Positions 37,513 to 46,745 of a DNA stretch of 64,000 nt are shown piece after piece (position 1 is the stretch's first letter; each line of letters begins with the position of its first letter). The DNA is from Lachnospiraceae bacterium (GTDB lineage Bacteria; Bacillota_A; Clostridia; Lachnospirales; Lachnospiraceae), in contig JAFZAZ010000014.1 of the NCBI GenBank assembly GCA_017561985.1, forward strand, positions 62,001-126,000. The letters run 5' to 3'. The notes beneath the pieces are model-generated. The model was not told where the DNA came from. It did no database searches and saw only the letters and a list, made by a program, of their open reading frames with translations. The position numbers and the translations under genes were made by a program.

Positions 37513-38448
37513 GTGGAACCGCTCGTAGTATTGACGGGACCGACCGGCGTCGGCAAAACCGAATTGTCGCTCACACTTGCAAAACGGATCGGCGGCGAGA
37601 TCATCAGTGCAGATTCCATGCAGGTCTATCGCGGCATGGACATCGGAACCGCGAAACTTATGTCGCAGGACCGGCGTGGCATCCCTCATTACGGTATCGA
37701 TTGCGTCGATCCGACGGAACCCTGGGACGTCACCCGATTCGTCTCGATGGCGGAAAATGCAATCCGGGAGATCCGCAGTCGCGGCGCGATCCCGATCGTA
37801 GTCGGAGGCACCGGCTTTTATATTCAGGCACTCACGAAAGGCCTTACGTTCGATGAGGAAGAGGATGACGGACTGCGCGAGCGGCTGATGAAGCTGCCCA
37901 AAGAGGAGCTTCATAAGATGCTCCGCGAGGTCGACCCCGAGAGTGCGGATGCCATACCCGAGGGAAACAAAAAACGTGTGGTACGCGCACTTGTGTATGA
38001 AGCGATACACCACGAGCCGATCTCCGCATTGAACGAGCGGCAGAAGAAGCAGACGACGCCTTACAACCTCGCATATTTTGTGCTAACGAAGGAGCGCGCG
38101 GCATTGTATGAGGACATCAACCGACGCGTTGACGAGATGATTGCATCGGGGCTTGCGGACGAGGTGAAAAGAGTGCTTGACGCAGGCTGCCCGGAAAATG
38201 CTCCGTCGATGCTTGCGATCGGTTACCGGCAGATGCTTCCGTACCTTCACGGCGAATGTTCGCTAACCGAGGCGGCTGACCGGATCAAAATGGAGACAAG
38301 ACGTTTTGCAAAGCGCCAGATGACATGGTTCCGCCGTGAGGAAGACGTCATTTTCCTCGAGAAAGACAATGCGGGAACGGAAGAGCTTCTCGGGAGAATT
38401 TTGCAGAAATTAAATGAACTAAAGATTTGGAAGGACTACGAACGATAA
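37513..38448 (+). CDS. miaA: tRNA dimethylallyltransferase MiaA
   Basis: MiaA transfers a dimethylallyl group to A37 of tRNAs that read codons starting with U. The 311-residue product has the P-loop VLTGPTGVGKTELSL (about 5-19), the ISADSMQVYRGMDIGTAK motif, IPIVVGGTGFYIQAL, and the C-terminal AIGYRQMLPYL and TRRFAKRQMTWFRRE segments. The start codon is GTG 37513, five bases after GGAGG; a nearby out-of-frame ATG is not used. Its stop codon overlaps the next start by one base (TAATG), and mutL-miaA order is common in bacteria. Confidence 0.95.
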   Translation: MEPLVVLTGPTGVGKTELSLTLAKRIGGEIISADSMQVYRGMDIGTAKLMSQDRRGIPHYGIDCVDPTEPWDVTRFVSMAENAIREIRSRGAIPIVVGGTGFYIQALTKGLTFDEEEDDGLRERLMKLPKEELHKMLREVDPESADAIPEGNKKRVVRALVYEAIHHEPISALNERQKKQTTPYNLAYFVLTKERAALYEDINRRVDEMIASGLADEVKRVLDAGCPENAPSMLAIGYRQMLPYLHGECSLTEAADRIKMETRRFAKRQMTWFRREEDVIFLEKDNAGTEELLGRILQKLNELKIWKDYER

Positions 38449-39734
38449 TGCAGGAAAATCCGTTTCATGGTTTTGGAATTGATGATGAAATTTATGCGCA
38501 GGGAGCTGCTGTGACGAAGGCACTCTCTGAGCGGTTTGCGAAGATCGACGCGATTGCGGAGAGCTGCCAGCTCAAGGTGATCGCTGCGATGCAGAAAAAC
38601 CGCGTCAGCGCAGAGTGCTTTGAGTCGTCGACAGGATATGGTTACAACGACCTCGGCCGCGAGACGCTCGAGAGCGTTTACGCCGATGTGTTTCACGCGG
38701 AATCTGCTCTTGTGCGGGCTCAGATTACGTGCGGTACGCATGCGCTTGCGCTTGCAATGTCGGCAAATGTGCGCCCCGGCGACGAGATCCTCTCGCCCGT
38801 CGGTAAGCCTTACGATACGCTTGAGCAGGTGATCGGAATTACGCCGGCGCCCGGCTGTCTTGCTGAGTATGGTGTGACGTACCGTCAGGTAGAGCTTCTT
38901 GAGGACGGTATGTTTGATTATCCCGCGATCCGCGCTGCGATCAATGAGCAAACGAAGCTTGTCGAGATTCAGAGAAGCAAGGGATATCTCACGAGACCGA
39001 CATTTTCCGTGGAACAGATCGGTGAGTTGATCGCGTTTGTGAAGTCCGTAAAGCCGGATGTCATCTGCATGGTCGACAACTGCTACGGTGAATTCGTTGA
39101 GGAGGTCGAACCGACTGACGTCGGAGCTGACCTCTGTGTCGGTTCATTGATCAAAAACCCTGGCGGCGGACTTGCGCCGATTGGCGGCTATATTGTTGGC
39201 AAGGAAGCGTATGTAGAACAGTGTGCGTATCGTCTCACAAGCCCCGGACTCGGCCGCGAGGTAGGCGCATCGCTCGGAGTTACAAGAAGCTTCTTCCAGG
39301 GATTGTTCCTTGCGCCGGGTGTTGTAGCGGCAGCGCTCAAGGGAGCGATCTTTGCAGCGAATCTTTATGAAGACTACGGTTTCCATTGCGTTCCGAATGC
39401 AACGGAGGAGCGCTACGATATCATTCAGTCGGTCACTCTCGGAAGTCCCGAGCGCGTGATCGCGTTCTGCAAGGGAATTCAGGCTGCAAGCCCCGTCGAC
39501 AGCTATGTGACGCCGGAGCCGTGGGCAATGCCCGGGTATCATTCGGACGTCATTATGGCGGCCGGAGCGTTTATTCAGGGCGCCTCGATCGAGCTTTCCG
39601 CAGACGGACCGATCGAGCCTCCGTACGCGGTGTATTTTCAGGGAGGGCTCACCTGGACACATGCAAAGCTTGGCATTTTGAAGTCTCTTCAGATGCTGAA
39701 AGACGGCGGATTGCTTCCGCCCCGCGTAAAATAG
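38448..39734 (+). CDS. PLP-dependent methionine gamma-lyase family / aluminium-resistance-type protein
   Basis: The 428-residue protein is a fold-type I PLP enzyme of the YnbB group often labelled aluminium resistance protein. It has STGYGYNDLGRETLESVYADVF, ITCGTHALALAMSANVRPGDEILSPVGKPYDTLEQVIG, DNCYGEFVEEVEP and the lysine-bearing segment GSLIKNPGGGLAPIGGYI. The C-terminus carries GYHSDVIMAAGAFIQGASIELSADGP. The physiological substrate of this group is not established to my knowledge; carbon-sulphur lyase activity is inferred from the superfamily. It is coupled to miaA by a one-base stop/start overlap, a frequent pairing in Clostridia. A promoter for radC follows. Confidence 0.85.
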   Translation: MQENPFHGFGIDDEIYAQGAAVTKALSERFAKIDAIAESCQLKVIAAMQKNRVSAECFESSTGYGYNDLGRETLESVYADVFHAESALVRAQITCGTHALALAMSANVRPGDEILSPVGKPYDTLEQVIGITPAPGCLAEYGVTYRQVELLEDGMFDYPAIRAAINEQTKLVEIQRSKGYLTRPTFSVEQIGELIAFVKSVKPDVICMVDNCYGEFVEEVEPTDVGADLCVGSLIKNPGGGLAPIGGYIVGKEAYVEQCAYRLTSPGLGREVGASLGVTRSFFQGLFLAPGVVAAALKGAIFAANLYEDYGFHCVPNATEERYDIIQSVTLGSPERVIAFCKGIQAASPVDSYVTPEPWAMPGYHSDVIMAAGAFIQGASIELSADGPIEPPYAVYFQGGLTWTHAKLGILKSLQMLKDGGLLPPRVK

Positions 39735-39771
39735 CAGCCGCTTCTAAGAGCCCGTGCCGCCTGTCTGCGCC

Positions 39772-39800
39772 TTGTCAGCAAAGTGCAGTTGTGGTACAAT
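39772..39800 (+). promoter_or_regulatory. Promoter of the radC-mreBCD operon
   Basis: TTGTCA at 39772-39777, 17-base spacer, TACAAT at 39795-39800, 52 bases before radC. A near-consensus SigA promoter. Confidence 0.78.
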
Positions 39801-39852
39801 CACGTAGTGGCTTTATCGGCTTCTGTCCCCCGGAGAAAGGGAAAGGAGTCAA

Positions 39853-40560
39853 ATGAATCAAAGACTGAAGGAGCAGCCTGCAAACAAACTGCTGCTTCCC
39901 GATGACAAGGCAAAGATGTACGGCATTGAGTCTCTTGCTGATGCCGAACTGATCGCAGTTATCATCCGAAATGGTTCTAAGGGCATGAATGTCACGGAAC
40001 TTTCGGAACGGATACTTAAGAATGTCGGAGGTACGCTCGGAGGTCTCGCGGCATCGTCGACCGATATGCTTCGGTCGCTTCCCGGGATCGGCGAGGTGAA
40101 GCTTTTACAGCTCACCGCAGTTGCCGAATTATCGCGCAGAATATGGCGAAGCAAAAGACCGCAGGGCATAATGTTCCGTAATTCCGCTTCCGTGTATGAG
40201 TATTTTCGGGAGGATATGCGACACGCGGATATCGAGGAAGTCCACATCGCGCTTCTCGACGTAAAATGCCGCCTTTTACGGCATACGGTATTAACGCGCG
40301 GAACGCTTCGCTCGTCGCTTGTATCGCCGCGGGAAGTGTTTCTGGAAGCGCTTCACAGCCGCGCTGCATCGTTTGTGTTGCTGCACAATCATCCGAGCGG
40401 AGACTGCACACCGAGCAGAGAAGACGAAAAATTGACACAGACGCTCGTCACCCTGGGCGAGACGATGCAGATCCCGATGCTTGACCATATCATCATCGGA
40501 AATCCGGGGTATTACAGTTTCAAGGACGACGGCAAACTGCACGGCGTCAGGAGAGAATAA
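39853..40560 (+). CDS. radC: DNA repair protein RadC (JAMM/MPN+ domain)
   Basis: The 235-residue protein has the standard RadC build: an N-terminal helix-hairpin-helix region with LRSLPGIGEVKLLQL (about 76-90) and a C-terminal JAMM metalloprotease-like domain. The metal motif is LLHNHPSGDCTPSREDEKL, with the HxH, Ser and Asp residues in place. Its role in repair is historical; the actual function of RadC is still debated. It lies just upstream of mreB, the Bacillus radC-mreBCD order, and its stop overlaps the mreB start by one base. The ATG has AAAGGAGTCAA upstream. Confidence 0.94.
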   Translation: MNQRLKEQPANKLLLPDDKAKMYGIESLADAELIAVIIRNGSKGMNVTELSERILKNVGGTLGGLAASSTDMLRSLPGIGEVKLLQLTAVAELSRRIWRSKRPQGIMFRNSASVYEYFREDMRHADIEEVHIALLDVKCRLLRHTVLTRGTLRSSLVSPREVFLEALHSRAASFVLLHNHPSGDCTPSREDEKLTQTLVTLGETMQIPMLDHIIIGNPGYYSFKDDGKLHGVRRE

Positions 40561-41588
40561 TGGCCAATAAACTTTACGGAATTGACTTCGGAACATACGC
40601 CATCAAGATCTATAAGTATCGTCAAGGTGTATGCTTTCACCAAAAGAGCGTAATTGCTTCGAAAGAGAAGGGCGAGATCATCGCCATCGGCGAGGAAGCG
40701 TTCGAGATGGTAGGAAAGCAGCCGGAGTATATCCATATTGATTTTCCGATTAAAAACGGCGTCATCGCGAACTATGACACGATGCTTTCGCTTCTCAACT
40801 GTATCGCGATGGACATGGCGCGGTACGGAGACAAGATGAAGGGAGCAAGCTTCATCGTCGCTGTTCCGACGGAAGTTACCGACGTTGAGAAGAAGACATT
40901 TTACGACATCATCGATGCTTCAATCATCCGTCCGAAAAAGATCCGGATTGCAGAGAAACCGCTTGCTGATGCGCTCGGATGCGGAATTGAGATTGCTGAC
41001 AGTCAGGGCGCTTTGGTTGTGAACATCGGTGCAGACACCAGCGAGATTTCCGTGATCTCGCAGGGAGGCATCGTGCTGAGCCGGCTTTGTCCGGTCGGTG
41101 GATTCCGTTTTGACGAGGCCGTGATCGCTGCGGTGCGCCGTAAATTCAACCTTCTGATCGGCCAGAAGACGGCAGAACGGATCAAGATCGAGCTCGTTGA
41201 TTACGCTTCGGACGGAACCGAAACCGCAAAAGCATGCGGAAGAGATTTCGTCTCGGGACTTCCGAGAGAGCGCGAACTCAACGCGGAATTTGTGAACCGC
41301 GCGGTTGCAGAGCCTCTTGGCGTCATTGTGGAGGCGATCAAGTCTGTGCTGGAGCGCATTCCTCCGGAGATTTCCGCGGATGTATTCCACGGCGGCATCA
41401 CCGTGACCGGAGCTTCCTCAGGACTCAAGGGACTCGACACGTTCCTTTCTCAGGCGACCGGACTTCGCATCAACATTGCGCCGAACGGACCCACAAGCGT
41501 GGCGGAAGGCCTTGGAAGGATCATGGAGGACGAACGGTACTCGCACCTTGCGAAGCCGCTTCGCCAAACGTATTACGAGAATGACTGA
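40560..41588 (+). CDS. mreB: MreB-like rod-shape protein with degenerate nucleotide-binding motifs
   Basis: The 342-residue protein is an actin-fold MreB by length, overall pattern and position before mreC. However, several nucleotide-site motifs differ from canonical MreB. Phosphate-1 reads GIDFGTYAIKIY (7-18) rather than DLGTANT-like, the connecting motif IEEPMAAAIG reads IAEKPLADALG, phosphate-2 DIGGGTTE reads NIGADTSE (N155-E162), and the adenosine motif TGGGALL reads TGASSGL. It could bind nucleotide weakly or act as a non-hydrolysing partner of another MreB encoded elsewhere (inference). As a cytoskeletal protein it would organise lateral wall synthesis with MreCD, PBP2 and RodA encoded just downstream. 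Confidence 0.87.
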   Translation: MANKLYGIDFGTYAIKIYKYRQGVCFHQKSVIASKEKGEIIAIGEEAFEMVGKQPEYIHIDFPIKNGVIANYDTMLSLLNCIAMDMARYGDKMKGASFIVAVPTEVTDVEKKTFYDIIDASIIRPKKIRIAEKPLADALGCGIEIADSQGALVVNIGADTSEISVISQGGIVLSRLCPVGGFRFDEAVIAAVRRKFNLLIGQKTAERIKIELVDYASDGTETAKACGRDFVSGLPRERELNAEFVNRAVAEPLGVIVEAIKSVLERIPPEISADVFHGGITVTGASSGLKGLDTFLSQATGLRINIAPNGPTSVAEGLGRIMEDERYSHLAKPLRQTYYEND

Positions 41589-41629
41589 TACTGCGGATCA
41601 AAAACGCAGATGAAGGCGAGAGGTTTTTG

Positions 41630-42493
41630 ATGAACACACGAAACAAGCCAAATTACGGAATCGAACCGAAGTACATCCTGATGCTCGGCGTCTTCTTGTG
41701 CGCTTGTTTAATTCTGCTTTCATACAAGTTCCCCGCGCTGTTCAATCCGTTGAAACGCGGTATCAACGCATGTCTTGTGCCGATGCAGAAAGGAATTCAT
41801 GTCATCGGCTCGGAGATTGACGACATGAAGGCGAAATTTGACGACATCGATCAGCTTCGCCTTGAGAAAAATATTCTTGAACGTGAGGTAGCGGACCTTC
41901 GTCAACAAAATGAGCGCCTCCAGCAGGATCTTTACGAGATGGAGCGCTACAAGCAGCTTTTGGAGCTCGACGAGATGTATCCGGAGTACACGAAGGTCGG
42001 TGCGAACATTATCGCAAAGGACTCCAGCGGTTTTTACGCGACGTTTACGATCGACAAAGGAACCAATGACGGACTTGCTGTCGACATGAATGTTCTTGCA
42101 GACAACGGACTTGTCGGCATCATCATTGAGACCGGACGCAATTACTCGATCGTGAAGTCCATCATCGATGACACGAGCTATGTCAGCGCCGTGATCTCGA
42201 AGACAGGAGATAACTGCATCGTATACGGAAGTCTTGCGCTTCTTTCCAAAGGATTTATCCGAGTGAAGGACATCTCTGCCAACACGCAAGCGAAAAATAA
42301 CTACAAGGTTTACACCTCCGAGCTCAGTAAGAAATACCTCCCGGGACTGCTGATCGGGTATCTTTCGAACATCACACCTGAGGCGGACGGACTGACGAAA
42401 GAGGCATACCTCACGCCCGTTGTTGATTTTGAGCATCTGAACACGGTGCTTGTGATCAAGGAACTTAAGAGGGATTTAACTACGGAAGAGTAA
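41630..42493 (+). CDS. mreC: Rod shape-determining protein MreC
   Basis: MreC is a bitopic membrane protein that links the cytoplasmic MreB with external wall synthases. The 287-residue product has one TM helix (about 14-33), a coiled coil (about 60-115, with LRLEKNILEREVADLRQQNERLQ) and the extracellular beta-barrel pair. The latter contains the NDGLAVDMNVLADNGLVGIIIETGRNYSIVKSIIDD segment typical of the family. I start at ATG 41630; GAGAGG lies upstream. mreD begins nine bases after its stop. Confidence 0.92.
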   Translation: MNTRNKPNYGIEPKYILMLGVFLCACLILLSYKFPALFNPLKRGINACLVPMQKGIHVIGSEIDDMKAKFDDIDQLRLEKNILEREVADLRQQNERLQQDLYEMERYKQLLELDEMYPEYTKVGANIIAKDSSGFYATFTIDKGTNDGLAVDMNVLADNGLVGIIIETGRNYSIVKSIIDDTSYVSAVISKTGDNCIVYGSLALLSKGFIRVKDISANTQAKNNYKVYTSELSKKYLPGLLIGYLSNITPEADGLTKEAYLTPVVDFEHLNTVLVIKELKRDLTTEE

Positions 42494-42502
42494 GGAGTCA
42501 CC

Positions 42503-43054
42503 ATGTTGACGTATGTGATATTTGCAATTGAAATTCTGGTGAGCTTCCTGCTGCAGAGCACTGTGTTTACCACGCTTTCCGTATCGAACACGGTACCTGA
42601 CCTGCTGATCATCGTAACGGTTGCGGCAGGATACCAGAATTCGCGTCTGAAGGGCATGGGCGTCGGCTTCTTCTGCGGACTTTTGATGGACGCAACATCC
42701 GGCGGCGCGATCGGCGTTTATGCGCTTTTCTATATGCTTGTCGGCTATACCTGCGGCATTTTCCGCAAATACTACATTCAAAAAGACTGGTTCGTACCGC
42801 TCGGGCTGATCGCAATCTCGGAGTTTGCAGTCTGTTCGATGGTTTATGTGTTCGGATATATGATCCGCGGAGATCTTGCCTTCGTTACGTACGTGAAGGG
42901 CATTTTCCTGCCGCGCATATTGTACACGGTCACCGTGTCGTTACTGTACTACCTGCTCCTGGCGTTCCTTTACGAGAGAGTGATCAATCGGAACGCCGTG
43001 GACGAAGCATACCTTGCGCCGGAGAGTATCCTGACGAAGGAAAATGCAGAATGA
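42503..43054 (+). CDS. mreD: Rod shape-determining protein MreD
   Basis: The 183-residue hydrophobic protein has about five to six TM helices and the GVGFFCGLLMDATSGGAIGVYALFYMLVGY block that marks MreD. It partners MreC in the elongasome. The length is slightly above the usual 160-175 residues because of a hydrophilic tail. The start ATG follows AAGGAGTCACC. It lies 12 bases before mrdA. Confidence 0.9.
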   Translation: MLTYVIFAIEILVSFLLQSTVFTTLSVSNTVPDLLIIVTVAAGYQNSRLKGMGVGFFCGLLMDATSGGAIGVYALFYMLVGYTCGIFRKYYIQKDWFVPLGLIAISEFAVCSMVYVFGYMIRGDLAFVTYVKGIFLPRILYTVTVSLLYYLLLAFLYERVINRNAVDEAYLAPESILTKENAE

Positions 43055-43066
43055 TTTGAGGCGTTT

Positions 43067-45943
43067 ATGTCGGATTCGAAGTTAAAGGAAGATCTGAAGA
43101 TCAATGAAGACAGCCAACCGTCGCTGCTGTCGGACCGTCTGGTTCCGACAGTGCTTCTGCTTGCTGTTCTGTTCGGCATCATTGTCGTCAAACTGTTTCT
43201 CATGCAGATGATCGACGATTCCAAGGCAAAGATCAAACAGGACACCACTTCCTACACCAAAACGATAGCTGTACCTGCGACCCGCGGCAATATCTATGAC
43301 AGCAAGGGGGTCTTGCTTGCGTACAACGATCTTCAGTACAACCTCGAGATGTACGACTCTGCATCGCTGTCGACCAATGCACAGAAGAACGCTGCGATTT
43401 ACTCGCTGATCCAGCTTCTTCGCGAGTTCAACTACAAGCGTGAGTTCGACTTTTATATCCGCATCAATAATAATTATGAGCTGGAATTTACCGTGACCGG
43501 CAACGCGTTGCTTCGTTTCAAGAAAAATGCATACGGCCTGAAGAGTGTCGAAAACCTCACGGAGGCACAGAGAAACGCCTCTGCGGCAGAAGTGTTTGAC
43601 TTCCTGCGAAACGGCGACAAATCTGTGCGAATGTTTCAGATTTCCAACGATTACATGATGGAAGACGCGCTCGAGATCATGGCTTACCGCTATCAATTGT
43701 TCATTTTGTATCCGAGTTATTCCTCGTTCCGTATCGTAAGCGACATCAGCGACGAGGCGCGCATCAGTTTCTATGAGAATACGACAAAAATCCCCGGCCT
43801 TGAGATCACAAAGTCTTCGAAGCGTGTGTATAACAACGCCGAGTATTTTGCGCATATCATCGGCTATATCGGCCGTGTCAACGCCGAGGAGCTTGCAGAA
43901 CTCAAGGAGACGAGCAACCGTTACAACGACAGCAGTATCGTAGGAAAGCTGGGTATCGAGAAGTCCTACGAGATTGAGCTCGCGGGAACCGACGGCGTAG
44001 CAACGATCATCGTCAATGACTACGGACAGGTCGTGTCCAAGACAGTAACTACCGAACCGATCGCAGGCAACGATCTGTATCTGACGATCGATTCCGACCT
44101 GCAGATCGCGTGCTATAACATCTTGAAGAAGAACATTGCGGCCATCCTTTTGAACGCGATTGTTCCTGACATGGACTACGGTACAAAGGGAGAGGACGCA
44201 ACAGATATCAAGATTCCGATCTATGAGGTGTACTATGCGCTGATCAATAACCACGTCATCGACACGAAGCATTTTACGGCTGACGATGCGACGGACCTCG
44301 AAAAATACGTCTATCAAATGTATGAAAACGAGGAGAAGAAGATCTGGAAAAGGCTTCTCGAGCTGCTCGACAAGGACAATACGCTTTCCAACAAGCAGGT
44401 CGGTGAGACAATGGAAGAGTACCTGAAGTTCCTGTACACCAAGCTCGGACCTTCAAGCTGGGATGTGCTGAACACTTCGGCGATCGACACTTCCGACGAG
44501 TATTACGTGAACTATGTCGACGGCAAACTTTCGCTGAGCCGTTTCCTGCAATACGCGATTACGCAGGGCTGGATCAAACTGGAGCGTCTGAACATCGGTT
44601 CCGATTATTACGACACAAATGAGCTGTATCAATATCTCTACGACTATATTGTGGCAAACCTGCGTGACGATTCCGAATACCAAAGCCGTATTTACCGAAC
44701 GCTTGTGTTCAATTACTCGCTGCGCGGCCGCGACATTTCGCTGCTTTTGTACGACCAGGGCGTGCTGAAAGAGGACGTCGATACGTACCGGGCACTCAGC
44801 AACGGAACGCTCTCTGCATACAGCTTTTTAACGCGTAAAATACGCCTTCTCGAGATCACGCCTGCGATGCTTGCATTGGAACCTTGCTCCGGATCGATCG
44901 TTATGTCGGACCCGAACACGGGATTGATCCTGTGCCTTGCGTCGTACCCGAGCTATGACAATAATTATCTGACGAACACCATCGACATGGCGTACTACAA
45001 CAAGCTTCTTGAGGACAAATCATATCCCATGGTGTGCCGTGCCACGACATCGAAGACGACGACCGGTTCGACGTTCAAACCGTTGATGTCGATCGCCGGA
45101 CTCACCGAGGGCGTCATTCGTGTCGGCGAGACGATCATGGACGAAGGAATCTTCAAAAAGATCGAGCCTTCGCCGAGATGCTGGGCTTACCCCGGAAACC
45201 ACGGTGCTATCACCGTAACCGATGCGATCCAGCACTCCTGTAACTACTTCTTCTTTGAAGTCGGTTATCGTCTTTCGCTCAATGAGCGCGAAGAGTACGT
45301 GGACTCCCGAGGTATCCGTATCATCCAGAGATACGCGAAGCTGTTCGGCCTTGGCGACAAATCAGGAGTCGAGATGTCCGAGACCATGCCCGTGATATCC
45401 AACACAGACGCGATCCGTACTTCCATCGGTTATTATCACAGCTTTGCCCCGGTGCAGATCTGCCGTTACCTGACGACGGTCGCCAATGAGGGAACGTGCT
45501 ATGATTTTTCGCTGATCGACCGCGTGATCTCGCCGAACGGAGAGCTTCTTCGCAAGAATGCCGCAGGAATTCACAACAGCATCGACAACGTGACACAGAG
45601 TTCGTGGGATGCCGTGAAACTCGGCATGTACCGTGTGGTGAACAGTTCGACTTCGTCGCTTCGGAAGATCTTCTCGAACCTCGGTACGCAGATTGCCGGC
45701 AAGACCGGTACCGCGCAGGTGAGTCTGAATCATCCGAACAACGCGCTGTTCATTTCGTTCGCGCCTTATCAAAGCCCTGAAGTATGCCTGACGGTCGTAA
45801 TTCCGAACGGTTATGCATCCTCGAACGCTGCGTACGTGGCGCGCGAGGTGTACGGTTTCTATTTTGAGGGAGAGAACAAGGAATCGCTGTTGAGCGGCAA
45901 TGTGATTGCCGGAACGATTCTCGACGTAGGACTCAACGACTAG
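43067..45943 (+). CDS. mrdA: Penicillin-binding protein 2 (MrdA) with a large central insertion
   Basis: PBP2 is the transpeptidase of the elongation machinery. The 958-residue protein has a TM anchor (about 26-47), the dimerisation domain (VPATRGNIYDSKGVLLAYN at 69-87) and a transpeptidase domain with S668 in TGSTFKP, SCN at 724-726 and KTGTAQ from 879. Between about 360 and 605 is an extra segment of some 245 residues, mostly helical and acidic, with no motif I recognise; usual PBP2 proteins are 600-720 residues. The insertion would project between the pedestal and the catalytic domain outside the cell. It could alter interaction with RodA or MreC (inference). Confidence 0.93.
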   Translation: MSDSKLKEDLKINEDSQPSLLSDRLVPTVLLLAVLFGIIVVKLFLMQMIDDSKAKIKQDTTSYTKTIAVPATRGNIYDSKGVLLAYNDLQYNLEMYDSASLSTNAQKNAAIYSLIQLLREFNYKREFDFYIRINNNYELEFTVTGNALLRFKKNAYGLKSVENLTEAQRNASAAEVFDFLRNGDKSVRMFQISNDYMMEDALEIMAYRYQLFILYPSYSSFRIVSDISDEARISFYENTTKIPGLEITKSSKRVYNNAEYFAHIIGYIGRVNAEELAELKETSNRYNDSSIVGKLGIEKSYEIELAGTDGVATIIVNDYGQVVSKTVTTEPIAGNDLYLTIDSDLQIACYNILKKNIAAILLNAIVPDMDYGTKGEDATDIKIPIYEVYYALINNHVIDTKHFTADDATDLEKYVYQMYENEEKKIWKRLLELLDKDNTLSNKQVGETMEEYLKFLYTKLGPSSWDVLNTSAIDTSDEYYVNYVDGKLSLSRFLQYAITQGWIKLERLNIGSDYYDTNELYQYLYDYIVANLRDDSEYQSRIYRTLVFNYSLRGRDISLLLYDQGVLKEDVDTYRALSNGTLSAYSFLTRKIRLLEITPAMLALEPCSGSIVMSDPNTGLILCLASYPSYDNNYLTNTIDMAYYNKLLEDKSYPMVCRATTSKTTTGSTFKPLMSIAGLTEGVIRVGETIMDEGIFKKIEPSPRCWAYPGNHGAITVTDAIQHSCNYFFFEVGYRLSLNEREEYVDSRGIRIIQRYAKLFGLGDKSGVEMSETMPVISNTDAIRTSIGYYHSFAPVQICRYLTTVANEGTCYDFSLIDRVISPNGELLRKNAAGIHNSIDNVTQSSWDAVKLGMYRVVNSSTSSLRKIFSNLGTQIAGKTGTAQVSLNHPNNALFISFAPYQSPEVCLTVVIPNGYASSNAAYVAREVYGFYFEGENKESLLSGNVIAGTILDVGLND

Positions 45944-45992
45944 TCTTTATCAAAGATGATTCGAAAAATGAATACTAAGGAGAGTGTTACTC

Positions 45993-46715
45993 ATGCACAA
46001 TGATACTTCTGTCGTCATCAAGGGATACAAAGACGGCATTATGATGATACTGGATCCGGACATGCCCTTCGACGAGCTGCTTGAGAGAATCCGCAGAAAA
46101 TTCGAGGATTCCTCCAAGTTTCTCGGCTCCGCGAAACTGGCACTCACATTTACCGGAAGAAAGCTCGACATTTCGGAGCAGAAGGATATTCTCGGAGTGA
46201 TATCCGAGGTGAGCGACCTTGAGATCCTCTGTGTGTTTGACAATGACGAGGACGTTCAGGATGTCATGAAGAAGACGGTTGATTCCGTCATCAGCAGCCT
46301 TTCGAACCAGACCGGAAAGTTCTTCTACGGTTCCGTTGGCAAAGGCTCTCATGTCGAGACAGAGAACTCGATGGTAGTGATTGGAAACATTGAGCGCGGC
46401 GGTTCGGTCAGCTGCGGTGGAAGCCTTGTCGTGCTCGGCGCGATCCTCGGTTCCGCGACGGCCGGCACGAACGGTAACCGCGAGGCACTCATCTACGCGT
46501 CGGTAATCGATGCGGAACACCTTCAGATCGTAAAGACAGTGTACAATTCGGAAGGCGAGGATCCGAAGAAGGCGAAGAAGCGTCTTAAGGCGGAGAGCAA
46601 GAGTCATCTGGACCGTGCAGCAAGACTTGTCACTTTGAAAAATGATGAGATTGTGATCACGCCGGTGGAAGAGGACACTCTCAGGTTTGACGCAGACATT
46701 TCAGACCTTATATAA
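45993..46715 (+). CDS. minC: Septum site-determining protein MinC
   Basis: MinC blocks FtsZ polymerisation away from midcell. The 240-residue product has the N-terminal FtsZ-binding domain (about 1-100) and the C-terminal right-handed beta-helix (about 110-215). The helix has the signatures MVVIGNIERGGSVSCGGSLVVLGAILGSATAGTNGNREALIYAS, which bind MinD. minD and minE, which normally follow in Clostridia, are missing here; rodA begins 30 bases downstream. I start at ATG 45993 after TAAGGAGAG; an earlier in-frame codon at 45984 is possible. Function without a nearby MinD depends on a partner elsewhere. Confidence 0.92.
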   Translation: MHNDTSVVIKGYKDGIMMILDPDMPFDELLERIRRKFEDSSKFLGSAKLALTFTGRKLDISEQKDILGVISEVSDLEILCVFDNDEDVQDVMKKTVDSVISSLSNQTGKFFYGSVGKGSHVETENSMVVIGNIERGGSVSCGGSLVVLGAILGSATAGTNGNREALIYASVIDAEHLQIVKTVYNSEGEDPKKAKKRLKAESKSHLDRAARLVTLKNDEIVITPVEEDTLRFDADISDLI

Positions 46716-46745
46716 TTATCTGGTTACCCTGACAACGAGGAATAT

